From Azospirillum sp. TSO22-1 (lineage in GTDB: Bacteria > Pseudomonadota > Alphaproteobacteria > Azospirillales > Azospirillaceae): 64,000 nucleotides of DNA. This document shows, one piece after another, positions 35,554 to 43,927 of this stretch (its first letter is position 1; each line of letters begins with the position of its first letter). Where the stretch lies: assembly GCF_003116015.1 (NCBI RefSeq), contig NZ_LGQZ01000057.1, forward strand, positions 20,654 through 84,653. The letters run 5' to 3'. Both the position numbers and the translations under genes were made by a program. The notes under the pieces were generated by a model. That model was not told the DNA's origin. It was given only the letters and a program-made list of their open reading frames with translations, and ran no database searches.

Positions 35554-36603
35554 GTGAGCCGCATCCGCATGCATCCCTCGGGCCGCGAGGTCGAGTGCCA
35601 GGAAGGCGATACCGTGCTGTCGGCCCTGGAGAAGGCCGGCTACGCGCTTCCCAACAACTGCCGCGCCGGTGCCTGCGGCGAATGCAAGGTGAAGGTCCTC
35701 TCCGGCCAGTTCGACCAGGGCATGGTGCTCGACATGGCGCTGTCCCAGGCCGAGCGGAAGGACGGCTACGGCCTGATGTGCATGGCCAAGCCGATCAGCG
35801 AGGAACTGGTCATCGAGTGGGGCACCGCCGACGCCCGCCCGAAGCTGTTTCCACCGCGCGAGAACGTGCTGTACGTCGTCACCGACCGCATCCCGCGCAC
35901 GCCGCGCATCGTCGAGCTGCTGCTGCGCCCGCTCGGCACGCCGCTGCGTTACTGGCCGGGGCAGTACGTCCAGCTCGGCGACGAGCGCGCCGGCGCCTCG
36001 CCGCGCTGCTATTCCATTGCCAACGCCCCGCGCCCGGACGGCGAGATCGCGCTGCACGTCACCCGCGTCGACGGCGGTTCCACCAGCACCTGGGTGCACG
36101 ACACGCTGAAGGTCGGCGACGTGGTGTCGCTGAACGGGCCGTACGGCACCTTCATCGGCGACCCCTCGGTGGAGACGCCGGTGCTGTGCATGGCCGCCGG
36201 CTCCGGCCTGGCCCCGATCCTGGCGCTGGCCGAGGCGGCGCTGCGCCGCGGCTACCGCCTGCCGGTCACCCTGCTGTTCTCGGCGCGCGAGAAGGCCGAC
36301 CTGTACGAGCAGGGCATGATGGCCTACTGGCGGCAGAAGCACCGCAACTTCGAATACAAGGCCACCCTGACCCGCGAGGTGCATGAGGGCCTGTGCGGGC
36401 GGATCCCGGCAGTGCTGCCGTCGCTGTTCACCGACCTGTCGCAGCACAGCGTCTTCATCGCCGGCAGCCCGGAGTTCGTCGAGGACTGCGTCAAGGCCGC
36501 CAAGGCGCTGGGCGCGCGTGACGAGCTGATCCACACCGAAGGCTACTTCGCCCAGCAGCAGCCCGAGTATCCCTCGGCCGACCGCCTGACCGCTGTCGCA
36601 TAG
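35554..36603 (+). CDS. Ferredoxin-NAD(P)H oxidoreductase (2Fe-2S/FAD)
   Basis: A 349-residue three-domain electron-transfer protein. The N-terminal plant-type 2Fe-2S domain has Cys ligands in NNCRAGACGECKVK and LMCMAK. The FAD-binding RCYSIANAP segment lies in mid-protein. The NAD(P) domain has CMAAGSGLAPILAL. It corresponds to BenC/PaaE-type reductases. The GTG at 35554 is preceded by GGGGGAG. It sits directly downstream of the diiron protein and is its probable electron donor. Confidence 0.85.
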   Translation: MSRIRMHPSGREVECQEGDTVLSALEKAGYALPNNCRAGACGECKVKVLSGQFDQGMVLDMALSQAERKDGYGLMCMAKPISEELVIEWGTADARPKLFPPRENVLYVVTDRIPRTPRIVELLLRPLGTPLRYWPGQYVQLGDERAGASPRCYSIANAPRPDGEIALHVTRVDGGSTSTWVHDTLKVGDVVSLNGPYGTFIGDPSVETPVLCMAAGSGLAPILALAEAALRRGYRLPVTLLFSAREKADLYEQGMMAYWRQKHRNFEYKATLTREVHEGLCGRIPAVLPSLFTDLSQHSVFIAGSPEFVEDCVKAAKALGARDELIHTEGYFAQQQPEYPSADRLTAVA

Positions 36604-36626
36604 CTCTCTCCCGTTCCGCTGACCTC

Positions 36627-36664
36627 GGCGCCGTGGGCTTTCGCTTGCGGCGCCATTTCTTTTG
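36627..36664 (+). terminator. Intrinsic terminator after the reductase gene
   Basis: A GGCGCC stem at 36627-36632 pairs with 36649-36654 across a short loop, followed by ATTTCTTTT. It ends the paaX-side plus-strand unit. Confidence 0.55.
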
Positions 36665-36681
36665 GTGGGGAGCTGAAGAGT

Positions 36682-36850
36682 CGCGGGCAACCGTTCACAC
36701 GGATTGCACGGATTGAGGCACGGATTACACGGATTGTCTTTGATCGTGCAGAGCGTCCTGTTTCCGGACGACGGCCGCGCAGCACGAAGAAAAGAAAAAT
36801 CCGTGTAATCCGTGTTCAAATCCCCAAAATCCGTGTGAATGTTGCCCGCG
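36682..36850. repeat. Long palindromic dispersed repeat
   Basis: About 170 bp with 23-bp near-perfect inverted ends (CGCGGGCAAC...TTCACACGGATT). Inside are tandem ACACGGATT units mirrored by AATCCGTGT units. The whole can fold into one long hairpin. It fills the gap between the reductase and hemerythrin genes and looks like a MITE or REP-like element. Confidence 0.65.
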
Positions 36851-36868
36851 TCGCCACGACCTTCGGGA

Positions 36869-37444
36869 CTACGCGTCCGCCAATCCCCACGGCGCCGGCG
36901 CCAGGTTCACGATGCGCGAGTAGAGCGAGCGCGCGTCCTCCTGCGCTTCCGGACTGAACAGAGGGTCCTTGTTGTCGGCGAAGGCGGCGTTGATGCGTTC
37001 CCAGTCCTCGACCGTCAGCGCCTCGCGGGCCATCGGGATGACGACGCCCTCTTCCTTCTGCAAGTGCCGCAGCTGCAGGTGCCGGTACGCCTTGGCCGCC
37101 TCGGCGAAGCCCTCCCGTCCTCCCGGGGCGCCGGCCTTGTAGGCGTCCAGCGCCGTCGCCAGCCCGGCGGTGGCGGCGTAGCACTGGTCGTGCTCGGCCT
37201 CCAACTCGTCGAGGATGGCGTGCGCGTCGGCGCTGTGCTCGCGCAGGGACGCGAACAGGAAGCGATCCTCCTTCGGGTGGTGGTGCTGATCGGTGAAGGT
37301 CCGCAGATAGTCGACGATGGCGTCCAGCAGCGCGAAGTCCGGCGCGCGGCCGGACTCCACGCCACGGAGCACGGCGTCGAAGGTGTTGACGACCCGCATC
37401 AGGTTGCGGTGCTCGGTCTTGATGACGGCGACGGCGTCGGTCAT
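36869..37444 (-). CDS. Hemerythrin-like (HHE) protein
   Basis: A 191-residue four-helix protein with hemerythrin HHE motifs: H12 in KTEHRN, HHHPKEDRFLF, DELEAEHDQ and HLQKEEGVVIP. It would bind a diiron centre for oxygen or iron sensing or storage. The start codon overlaps the fumarylacetoacetase stop (ATGA), so it is translationally coupled to the hmgA-fahA operon, an unusual partner for this pathway. Confidence 0.8.
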   Translation of the reverse strand: MTDAVAVIKTEHRNLMRVVNTFDAVLRGVESGRAPDFALLDAIVDYLRTFTDQHHHPKEDRFLFASLREHSADAHAILDELEAEHDQCYAATAGLATALDAYKAGAPGGREGFAEAAKAYRHLQLRHLQKEEGVVIPMAREALTVEDWERINAAFADNKDPLFSPEAQEDARSLYSRIVNLAPAPWGLADA

Positions 37445-38466
37445 GCCTGACTCTCCCCGCGGTGCGGCACCACCTCCTGCTCGATGGCGCCGAAGATGCT
37501 GTTGCCGTCGGCGTCCGGCATCTCGATGCGGACGCGGTCGCCGAAGCGCAGGAAGGGGGTGGCGGGCCGGCCCGCCTGGATGGTCTCGATCATGCGGATC
37601 TCGGCGATGCAGGAGTAGCCGGCCCCGCCCTGCCCGATCGGCTTGCCCGGCCCGCCGTCCAGCTTGTTCGACACGGTGCCGGAGCCGACGATGCTGCCCG
37701 CCGCCAGAGGCCGCGTCTTCGCCGCGTGCGCGATCAGCTGCGGAAAGCCGAAGGTCATGTCGACGCCGGCGTCCGGCGTGCCGAAGAGATCCCCGTTCAA
37801 CGTGCTGCGCAACGGCCGGTGCACCCGCGCACCGTCCCAGGCGTCGCCCAGTTCGTCCGGCGTCACCGCCACCGGCGAGAAGGCCGAGGACGGCTTGGAC
37901 TGGAAGAAGCCGAAGCCCTTCGCCAGTTCCGCCGGAATCAGGTTGCGCAGGCTGACGTCGTTGACCAGCATCACCAGCCGGACGTACTGGCCGGCGCGCT
38001 CCGCCGGCACGCCCATCGGCACGTCGCCGGTGACCACCGCCACCTCCGCCTCGAAGTCGATGCCCCAGTCCTCGCTGCCCGCCGGGATCGGGTCGCGGGG
38101 GCCGAGGAAGCTGTCGGAACCGCCCTGGTACATCAGCGGGTCGGTCCAGAAGCTCTCGGGCATCTCGGCGCCGCGGGCCTTGCGCACCAGTTCCACATGG
38201 TTGACGTAGGCCGAACCGTCGCACCACTGGTAGGCGCGCGGCAGTGGCGAGGCGCAGGCGCCCTGATCGAACGGTTGGCCGTACGCCTCGCTGGCGTTCA
38301 GCGCGCGGTAGACCGCCTCCAGCCGCGGGGCGGCCTCGGTCCAGTCGTCCAGGGCCTGCTGCAGGGTGCCGGAAATCTCCGGCACCGCGCGGCAGCGGGC
38401 GAGGTCGCGGGACACGACGGCGAGGATGCCGTCGCGCCCGCCCTGCTTCAGCGTCGCCAGCTTCAC
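37441..38466 (-). CDS. Fumarylacetoacetate hydrolase family protein
   Basis: A 341-residue FAH-fold hydrolase. Metal-binding acidic residues lie in GIDFEAEVAVVTG, with GSGTVSNK nearer the C-terminus. The GTG at 38466 overlaps the hmgA-type stop (GTGA), which fixes the start and the coupling. In the homogentisate pathway it would cleave fumarylacetoacetate or maleylacetoacetate; no isomerase gene (maiA) is seen nearby, so direct hydrolysis of the maleyl form is possible. Confidence 0.85.
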   Translation of the reverse strand: MKLATLKQGGRDGILAVVSRDLARCRAVPEISGTLQQALDDWTEAAPRLEAVYRALNASEAYGQPFDQGACASPLPRAYQWCDGSAYVNHVELVRKARGAEMPESFWTDPLMYQGGSDSFLGPRDPIPAGSEDWGIDFEAEVAVVTGDVPMGVPAERAGQYVRLVMLVNDVSLRNLIPAELAKGFGFFQSKPSSAFSPVAVTPDELGDAWDGARVHRPLRSTLNGDLFGTPDAGVDMTFGFPQLIAHAAKTRPLAAGSIVGSGTVSNKLDGGPGKPIGQGGAGYSCIAEIRMIETIQAGRPATPFLRFGDRVRIEMPDADGNSIFGAIEQEVVPHRGESQA

Positions 38467-39590
38467 GGCTTCGCCTTCCAGGAATCGACGTAGCCCGCCC
38501 ACTCGACCTTCTCCAGGTCCCCCAGGACCGTCAGCGGGTCGCGGGTGTCGAGCATCACCGCCACCTCGTCGGTCTCCTTGCGCTCGTACTTCTGGGCGAC
38601 CTCGAAGGCCTTGGGGTGCGGGCCGTGCGGGAAGCCGGCGGGGTGATAGGTGATCATGCCGGGGTGGATGTTGTCGCGCGAGAAGAACTGGCCGCGGTGG
38701 TAGAACAACACCTCGTCATAGTCGTCGTTCGAGTGGTAGTAGGGCAGCTTCAGCGCCTCTGGATCGGACTCGATGGGCCGCGGCACGAAGGTGCAGATGA
38801 TGAAGCGGCTGGACACCCAGGTGCAGTGCGCGCTGGGCGGCAGGTGGTAGCGGTGGCTCATCAGCGGGCGGATGTCGCGCCAGTTCAGCCGCACCGGGGC
38901 GAGGTTGCCGTGCCAGCCCACCGCGTCCAGCGGGTTGAACGGGAAGGTGACGGCCGACAGGCGGTTGTTGCGCTTGATGCGGATGGTGGTGCGCTGCTCG
39001 CTCTTCTGAGCGTTGAAGGCGTCGTCGATGCGCGGCGCCTCAAGCATCGCCTCGTCGAAGATGGCGTGGTTGCCGACCAGGCCCTTGTAGGGCAGCTGAT
39101 ACGCGTCGTTCGTCGCCTCGATCATCAGGACGCCGACCGGCGTATCGCTTTCCAGGCGCCACGCGGTGGAGCGCGGCAGGATCACGTAGTCGCCCTCGAA
39201 CACCTCCATGTGGCCGTAGTCGCAGTAGAGGTGGCCGCCGCCCTGGTGGAAGAACAGCAGCTCGTCGCCGTCGGCGTTGCGGACCAGATGGTCCATCTTG
39301 CCCTTGAAGCGCCAGAACCGCACCTGCGTGGCGCCATTGCCCATAAGGCGGTAGGCGTCGAACGGGCTGGCCTGCATCTCGGCGGCCTTCACCGTATCGA
39401 AGGCGCGCGGGCGCAGGTCGCCCTCCCAGCTCTCCCACGCGGTCGGCGGGTGGGCGTGGTGGATCTGCGTCGCCGGGCCGAAGAAGCCCTCGCGCCCCAC
39501 CTCGCGCTCGAAGGTGCCGGGCGGCAGCGCGACGTGCGCTTGACGCGTCGCAACACCCTCCACCCGCGGAAACCCGATCCAATTCTTCAT
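38463..39590 (-). CDS. hmgA: Homogentisate 1,2-dioxygenase-type enzyme
   Basis: A 375-residue cupin dioxygenase. The iron ligands expected for the family are visible at H286, E293 and H322 (YYHSNDDYDE, then PAGFPHGPHP). It is shorter than classical homogentisate dioxygenase (about 430-450). It would open the ring of homogentisate or a close analogue. It is the first gene of the hmgA-fahA-hemerythrin operon, divergent from marR across the operator at 39640. Confidence 0.8.
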   Translation of the reverse strand: MKNWIGFPRVEGVATRQAHVALPPGTFEREVGREGFFGPATQIHHAHPPTAWESWEGDLRPRAFDTVKAAEMQASPFDAYRLMGNGATQVRFWRFKGKMDHLVRNADGDELLFFHQGGGHLYCDYGHMEVFEGDYVILPRSTAWRLESDTPVGVLMIEATNDAYQLPYKGLVGNHAIFDEAMLEAPRIDDAFNAQKSEQRTTIRIKRNNRLSAVTFPFNPLDAVGWHGNLAPVRLNWRDIRPLMSHRYHLPPSAHCTWVSSRFIICTFVPRPIESDPEALKLPYYHSNDDYDEVLFYHRGQFFSRDNIHPGMITYHPAGFPHGPHPKAFEVAQKYERKETDEVAVMLDTRDPLTVLGDLEKVEWAGYVDSWKAKP

Positions 39591-39639
39591 GGCATTTCTC
39601 CCATTTTGTATCGTTATGGCCTGGGCCTGCGGGCAGGAT

Positions 39640-39657
39640 AGTTTCATCTGAAACAAT
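39640..39657 (+). promoter_or_regulatory. Operator-like palindrome between hmgA and marR
   Basis: AGTTTCATCTGAAACAAT, followed 2 bases later by CAAACGGAAAA. It matches the site before the FAD hydroxylase (48445) and, on the other strand, the site before livK (31500). Its position between divergent hmgA and marR suits autoregulation by MarR. Confidence 0.65.
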
Positions 39658-39682
39658 TGCAAACGGAAAAATCCCGGGCACC

Positions 39683-40147
39683 ATGGCCGGCATGACGACT
39701 CCCGACCTCAACCTCGCGCGCTTTCTGCCCTACCGGCTGTCGGTGCTGTCCAACACGATCAGCCACACGGTGGCGCGGCTGTACGAGACGCGGTTCGGCA
39801 TCACCATCCCGGAATGGCGGGTGATCGCCGTGCTGGGTTCCGGCCGCACCATGAGCGCCGGCGAGGTGGCCGCCGCCACGGCGATGGAGCGCGTGCAGGT
39901 CAGCCGCGCCATCAGCCGCATGCTGGAGTCCGGCCTGATCCTGCGCGAGACCGGCGACCGTGACCGCCGCCGCGCCGACCTGACGCTGACGGCGAAGGGG
40001 CGTGCCATCTACACCGAGATCGCGCCGCTGGCGCTGGCCTACGAGACGCGCATCACCAGCGTGCTGGACCCGGCCGAGGTGGAGATGCTCGACCGGCTGC
40101 TGGCGAAGCTGCAACTCCAGGCCGACGCGCTGGCCACGTCGCCTTAG
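39683..40147 (+). CDS. MarR-family transcriptional regulator
   Basis: A 154-residue winged-helix protein. The DNA-binding region is MSAGEVAAATAMERVQVSRAISRMLE, with the wing DRDRRRADLTLTAKG. It is divergent from hmgA with a palindrome between them. MarR regulators commonly respond to aromatic acids, so it is the likely controller of the hmgA, livK and FAD hydroxylase units. Confidence 0.88.
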   Translation: MAGMTTPDLNLARFLPYRLSVLSNTISHTVARLYETRFGITIPEWRVIAVLGSGRTMSAGEVAAATAMERVQVSRAISRMLESGLILRETGDRDRRRADLTLTAKGRAIYTEIAPLALAYETRITSVLDPAEVEMLDRLLAKLQLQADALATSP

Positions 40148-40151
40148 GGAA

Positions 40152-40772
40152 TTACTTCCCCTTCACCTTGTGCAGCGGTTCCACCGTGCCGGCGTCCACC
40201 CGGCCGCGGTTCGGTTCCGGCGCCTCCAGCGGGTCGCACTCCACCATGGTGGTCAGCGAGCGCACCGTCAGGCGCTGGTACTCGCGGGTGCCCTCCATCT
40301 TCCAGGCGACCTCGTCGTCGGACAGGGCGCGCACCACCTTCGCCGGGGTGCCGGCCGCGAGTGTGCGCGGCGGCACCTGGAAGCCGGCCTTGACGAAGGC
40401 GCAGGCGGCGACGATGGCCGACTCGCCGATCACCGCGCCGTCCATCACCACGGCGTTCATGCCGACCAGCGCACCGCGCTCCACCACGCAACCGTGCAGC
40501 ACCGCGCCGTGCCCGACGTGGCCGTCCGCCCGGACGATCACGTCGAGCCGCGGGAAGGCGTGCGCGGTGCAGTTGTCCTGCACGTTGGCGCCCTCCTCCA
40601 GCACGATGCGGCCGAAGTCGCCGCGCAGGCTGGCGCAAGGCCCGACGTAGCAGCGCGGCCCCACCACCACGTCGCCGATCAGCACGGCCGAGGGGTGGAC
40701 GAAGGCGGTGGGGTCGATGACCGGCGTCACGCCGTCGATGGCGTAGACACGCGGCCGCAGGCCGTTCGGCAT
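40152..40772 (-). CDS. paaY: PaaY-type hexapeptide thioesterase
   Basis: A 206-residue left-handed beta-helix protein with hexapeptide repeats (VLIGDVVVGPRCYVGPCASL and so on) and His residues typical of gamma-carbonic-anhydrase-like PaaY. PaaY hydrolyses dead-end CoA thioesters in phenylacetate degradation. The start at 40772 is 10 bp after the paaN stop. It converges with marR 4 bp apart. Confidence 0.85.
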   Translation of the reverse strand: MPNGLRPRVYAIDGVTPVIDPTAFVHPSAVLIGDVVVGPRCYVGPCASLRGDFGRIVLEEGANVQDNCTAHAFPRLDVIVRADGHVGHGAVLHGCVVERGALVGMNAVVMDGAVIGESAIVAACAFVKAGFQVPPRTLAAGTPAKVVRALSDDEVAWKMEGTREYQRLTVRSLTTMVECDPLEAPEPNRGRVDAGTVEPLHKVKGK

Positions 40773-40782
40773 GGCGCTTCCC

Positions 40783-42474
40783 TTACGCGGCGGCCACCGG
40801 AACCGGGACCGGAACGCGACTCTGCACGACGCGGAAGCGGTTGGCAACGAAGGCCAGATCGCACAGCGCGGCGTTGCAGGCCGGGTTGGCGCCGGTGCCG
40901 TGGAAGTCGCTGAACGCCGCCGACTGGTTGACGAACACGCCGCCCGTCAGGTTCACCGACAGCGCCACGCCGGCGTCGACGAAGGCGTCCTCGGCCGCCG
41001 CGATCACCGCCGGGTCGCTGGAGTACAGCGCCGCCGTCAACGCCCCCTTGCCCTTCACCAGCGCGGCGGCGCGGGCGAGCGCGTCGGCGGTGCTCTCCAC
41101 CTTGACCACCATGGCGATCGGGCCGAACATCTCGCGCCCGTACACCGCCTCGTCCTTGGCGTCCAGCACCAGCAGCAGCGGCGTGCGCACGCGGGCCTCG
41201 GGATAGGCCGGGTGGGTGATCGCCTTCGACGCCAGTGCCACCGGGCCGAGCGAGGCCGCGTCCTCCAGCCGCTTCAGCGTGGCGTCGGACTGGATGGCGC
41301 CCAGCACCTCGACCGCGCGCTCGGGGTCGGAGAGGAACTTGTCCACCCCGCCGGCCAGCGCCTGCACCACCTCGTCGAACGACATCCGGGCGCCGGCGGC
41401 CTGGATGCCGTCCTTCGGCACGAAGATCACCTGCGGCGTCGTGCACATCTGGCCGGAATAGAGGCTGAGCGAGAAGGACAGGTTGCGCACCATGCCCTTC
41501 GGGTCGTCGGCGGAATCGATGATCACCGTGTTGACGCCGGCCTTCTCGGTGAAGACCTGGGCCTGCCGCGCGTTCTCCTCCAGCCAGTCGCCGAACTCCG
41601 ACGAGCCGGTGAAGTCGATCAGCGCGATCTCCGGGCGCAGCGCCAGTTCCTTGGTGACCGGCGCCTCGACGCGGTCGGCCACGAGGGTGACGAGATTCGG
41701 ATCGAAGCCGGCCTCGCGCAGCACGTCGCGGGCGATCTCCACGGTGATGGCTAGCGGCAGGATGGCCGCCGGGTGCGGCTTCACCACCACGGCGTTGCCG
41801 GTGACGAGGCTGGCGAACAGCCCGGGGTAACCGTTCCAGGTCGGGAACGTCGCGCAGCCGATCATCAGGGCGACGCCGCGGCCGGCAACCTCGAAGCGCT
41901 TGTCCATGATCAGCGGCGGGTTCTTGCCCTGCGGCTTTTCCCAGCGGGCGGCGGGCACCTGGTCGGTCATCGCCTTCCAGCCGTAGGCGACGGCCTCCAG
42001 CCCGCGGTCCTGGGCGTGCGGGCCGCCGGCCTGGAAGGCCATCATGAAGGCCTGCCCGGTGGTGTGCATCACCGCGTGCGCGATCTCGAAGGTGCGGCGG
42101 TTGAGGCGGGTGAGGATCTCCAGGCAGACGCCAGCCCGGCCATCCGGCCCGGCCTTGCGCCACGCTGGCATGGCGGCCTTGGCCGAGGCCAGCACCGCGT
42201 CGATGGCGGCCTCTGGATAGGTGACGCCGAGCACCGGGCCGAAGGGCGAGCGCTCGCCGCCCACCGCGCTGGTGCCGGCCGGCTGGCCGGGCAGCGCGAA
42301 CGGCTTGTCGAGGCGGGCCTTGTAGGCGGCCTCGCCGTCAGCCGCAGCGGTCTCGCCGTAGGCGCGCGGGCTCGGCATCTCCGAGAACGGCGACCAGTAG
42401 CCGCGCGAGCGGGCGGTGGCGACCGCCTGCTCCAGCGTTGCGCGGTGCCGCTCAAAAAGCTCTTGGGGCGTCAT
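40783..42474 (-). CDS. paaN: PaaN-type aldehyde dehydrogenase (ring-opening step)
   Basis: A 563-residue aldehyde dehydrogenase-superfamily enzyme of the PaaN type. The catalytic Cys sits in YSGQMCTTPQV, with the Glu/Gly region in DFTGSSEFGDWLE. Unlike PaaZ it has no C-terminal MaoC-like hydratase domain, so oxepin-CoA hydrolysis needs a separate protein. The ATG at 42474 follows GGAGG. It oxidises the ring-opened semialdehyde. It overlaps the flavodoxin gene by 23 bp. Confidence 0.88.
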   Translation of the reverse strand: MTPQELFERHRATLEQAVATARSRGYWSPFSEMPSPRAYGETAAADGEAAYKARLDKPFALPGQPAGTSAVGGERSPFGPVLGVTYPEAAIDAVLASAKAAMPAWRKAGPDGRAGVCLEILTRLNRRTFEIAHAVMHTTGQAFMMAFQAGGPHAQDRGLEAVAYGWKAMTDQVPAARWEKPQGKNPPLIMDKRFEVAGRGVALMIGCATFPTWNGYPGLFASLVTGNAVVVKPHPAAILPLAITVEIARDVLREAGFDPNLVTLVADRVEAPVTKELALRPEIALIDFTGSSEFGDWLEENARQAQVFTEKAGVNTVIIDSADDPKGMVRNLSFSLSLYSGQMCTTPQVIFVPKDGIQAAGARMSFDEVVQALAGGVDKFLSDPERAVEVLGAIQSDATLKRLEDAASLGPVALASKAITHPAYPEARVRTPLLLVLDAKDEAVYGREMFGPIAMVVKVESTADALARAAALVKGKGALTAALYSSDPAVIAAAEDAFVDAGVALSVNLTGGVFVNQSAAFSDFHGTGANPACNAALCDLAFVANRFRVVQSRVPVPVPVAAA

Positions 42475-42961
42475 CTTTTCCTCCACACAGGTGCATTCGT
42501 TGTTGTTCGGCGTCCAGCAGCGACGCCCAGTTTTCGGCCCACGCCTGCGCCGCCGTGTCGGGCAGCGGGTCGGCGCAGGTGTCGATCTCCAGCCGGGGGC
42601 CGAGCCGCCGGCCGCCCAGTTCGGCCAGCAGCGCGTCGACGCGCCGCCCGGCCATGCAGAAGGTCTCCGTGTAGGTGCGGTCGCCGAGCGCGATCACCCC
42701 GTAGGGCAGCCCGCGCAGATCCGGCCGCAGCACGCCCAGCCGTCGCACGAAGGGCGCCAGATTCTCCGGCAGGTCGCCGTAGCCGTAGGTGGACGTGCAG
42801 ACCAGCAGCGGCCGGGACCGGTCGAGCGCGTTCGCGATACTATCGTTCCCGAAAGTTAGCTCTATAGTGTGTCCTTTGGACGAGAGCGCTTCGCCCGCCG
42901 CTTCCGCCGCGAAGCGGGCGTTTCCGCCTTCCGTTCCAACGATGATCAGGATGTCCGCCAT
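42452..42961 (-). CDS. Flavodoxin (MioC-like)
   Basis: A 169-residue flavodoxin. The FMN phosphate-binding loop is near the N-terminus (IIVGTEGGNARFAAE), with later FMN-contact loops TSTYGYGDLPENL and ALGDRTYTETFC. It probably carries single electrons to an oxygenase. It is the first gene before paaN and paaY, overlapping paaN by 23 bp, and is divergent from paaG. Flavodoxins are not part of the textbook paa pathway. Confidence 0.8.
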   Translation of the reverse strand: MADILIIVGTEGGNARFAAEAAGEALSSKGHTIELTFGNDSIANALDRSRPLLVCTSTYGYGDLPENLAPFVRRLGVLRPDLRGLPYGVIALGDRTYTETFCMAGRRVDALLAELGGRRLGPRLEIDTCADPLPDTAAQAWAENWASLLDAEQQRMHLCGGKDDAPRAF

Positions 42962-43135
42962 GGCGCCGCAGCTGGTGGTCCGTACCGGTCGCGCCACCCT
43001 ATACGAAAATCCGCTTTTTGCGATACGGAATTTTATGATACAAGCTGCAAACTGTATCTCATTGAAAGGCGGCTGAACCGCCTTCCGGACCAAGAATGCT
43101 GCGCAAAAGCGGCGCCTATGGGGAATGGAAACGCT
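42962..43135. promoter_or_regulatory. Divergent flavodoxin/paaG promoter region
   Basis: 174 bp, AT-rich relative to the flanks. Repeated GATAC elements occur (GCGATACGG at about 43019, ATGATACAAG at about 43034, CTGTATCTC at about 43048) with a partly inverted arrangement. They are candidate regulator sites; similar GATACA/TGTATC words occur near 32904 and 34095. Confidence 0.4.
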
Positions 43136-43927
43136 ATGACCTACGCCACGATCCGGCTGGAGGTGGGCGACGGTGTCGCCACGCTGACGCTGAACCGGCC
43201 CGACAAGCTGAACAGCTTCACCAGCGAGATGCACGCCGAGCTGCGCGACGCGCTGGCGGTGATCCGCGCCGATCCCTCGCTGCGTTGCCTGCTGGTGACC
43301 GGTTTGGGCCGCGGCTTCTGCGCCGGGCAGGATCTGTCCGACCGCGCGGTGGCACCCGGATCGGAGACGCCGGACCTCGGCCAATCGCTCGAGTCCAACT
43401 ACAACCCGCTGGTCCGCGCGCTGCGCGATCTGCCGATGCCGGTGGTCTGCGCGGTGAACGGCGTTGCGGCCGGGGCGGGCGCCAACCTCGCCTTCGCCTG
43501 CGACATCGTGCTGGCGGCGCGCTCGGCCAGCTTCATCCAGGCGTTCTGCAAGATCGGGCTGGTGCCGGATTCGGGCGGCACCTGGATTCTGCCACGCCTC
43601 GTCGGCACCGCACGCGCTATGGCGCTCGCCATGCTGGGCGACAAGATGAGTGCCGAACAGGCGGAAGCCTGGGGGATGATCTGGAAGGCGGTGGACGATG
43701 CCGCGCTGATGGATGAGGCGACCAAGCTCGCCCGACATCTGGCGACGCAACCGACGAAGGGCCTCGCCCTCATCAAGAAGGCAATCCGGGACTCGGCGAC
43801 CAACACGCTGGACCAGCAACTCGACCTCGAGCGCGATCTGCAGCGCGAGGCCGGGCGCACCTACGATTATCAAGAGGGCGTCGCCGCCTTCGTCGCCAAG
43901 CGCGCGCCGGCGTTCGAGGGCCGCTGA
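43136..43927 (+). CDS. paaG: PaaG, 1,2-epoxyphenylacetyl-CoA isomerase (enoyl-CoA hydratase family)
   Basis: A 263-residue crotonase-fold enzyme, the same length as PaaG. The oxyanion-hole motifs are CAGQDL and NGVAAGAGANLAFACD, with LVPDSGGTW after. It isomerises the ring epoxide to oxepin-CoA and also acts later in beta-oxidation. An alternative ATG lies at 43118. It ends overlapping the paaH start (TGATG), the first of the paaGHIJ unit. Confidence 0.85.
   Translation: MTYATIRLEVGDGVATLTLNRPDKLNSFTSEMHAELRDALAVIRADPSLRCLLVTGLGRGFCAGQDLSDRAVAPGSETPDLGQSLESNYNPLVRALRDLPMPVVCAVNGVAAGAGANLAFACDIVLAARSASFIQAFCKIGLVPDSGGTWILPRLVGTARAMALAMLGDKMSAEQAEAWGMIWKAVDDAALMDEATKLARHLATQPTKGLALIKKAIRDSATNTLDQQLDLERDLQREAGRTYDYQEGVAAFVAKRAPAFEGR

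Noticed and set aside
36682..36850. Reading the ACACGGATT units as a CRISPR-like array.
   Set aside because: The units are irregular, adjacent rather than spaced, and mirrored, which fits a palindromic element instead.
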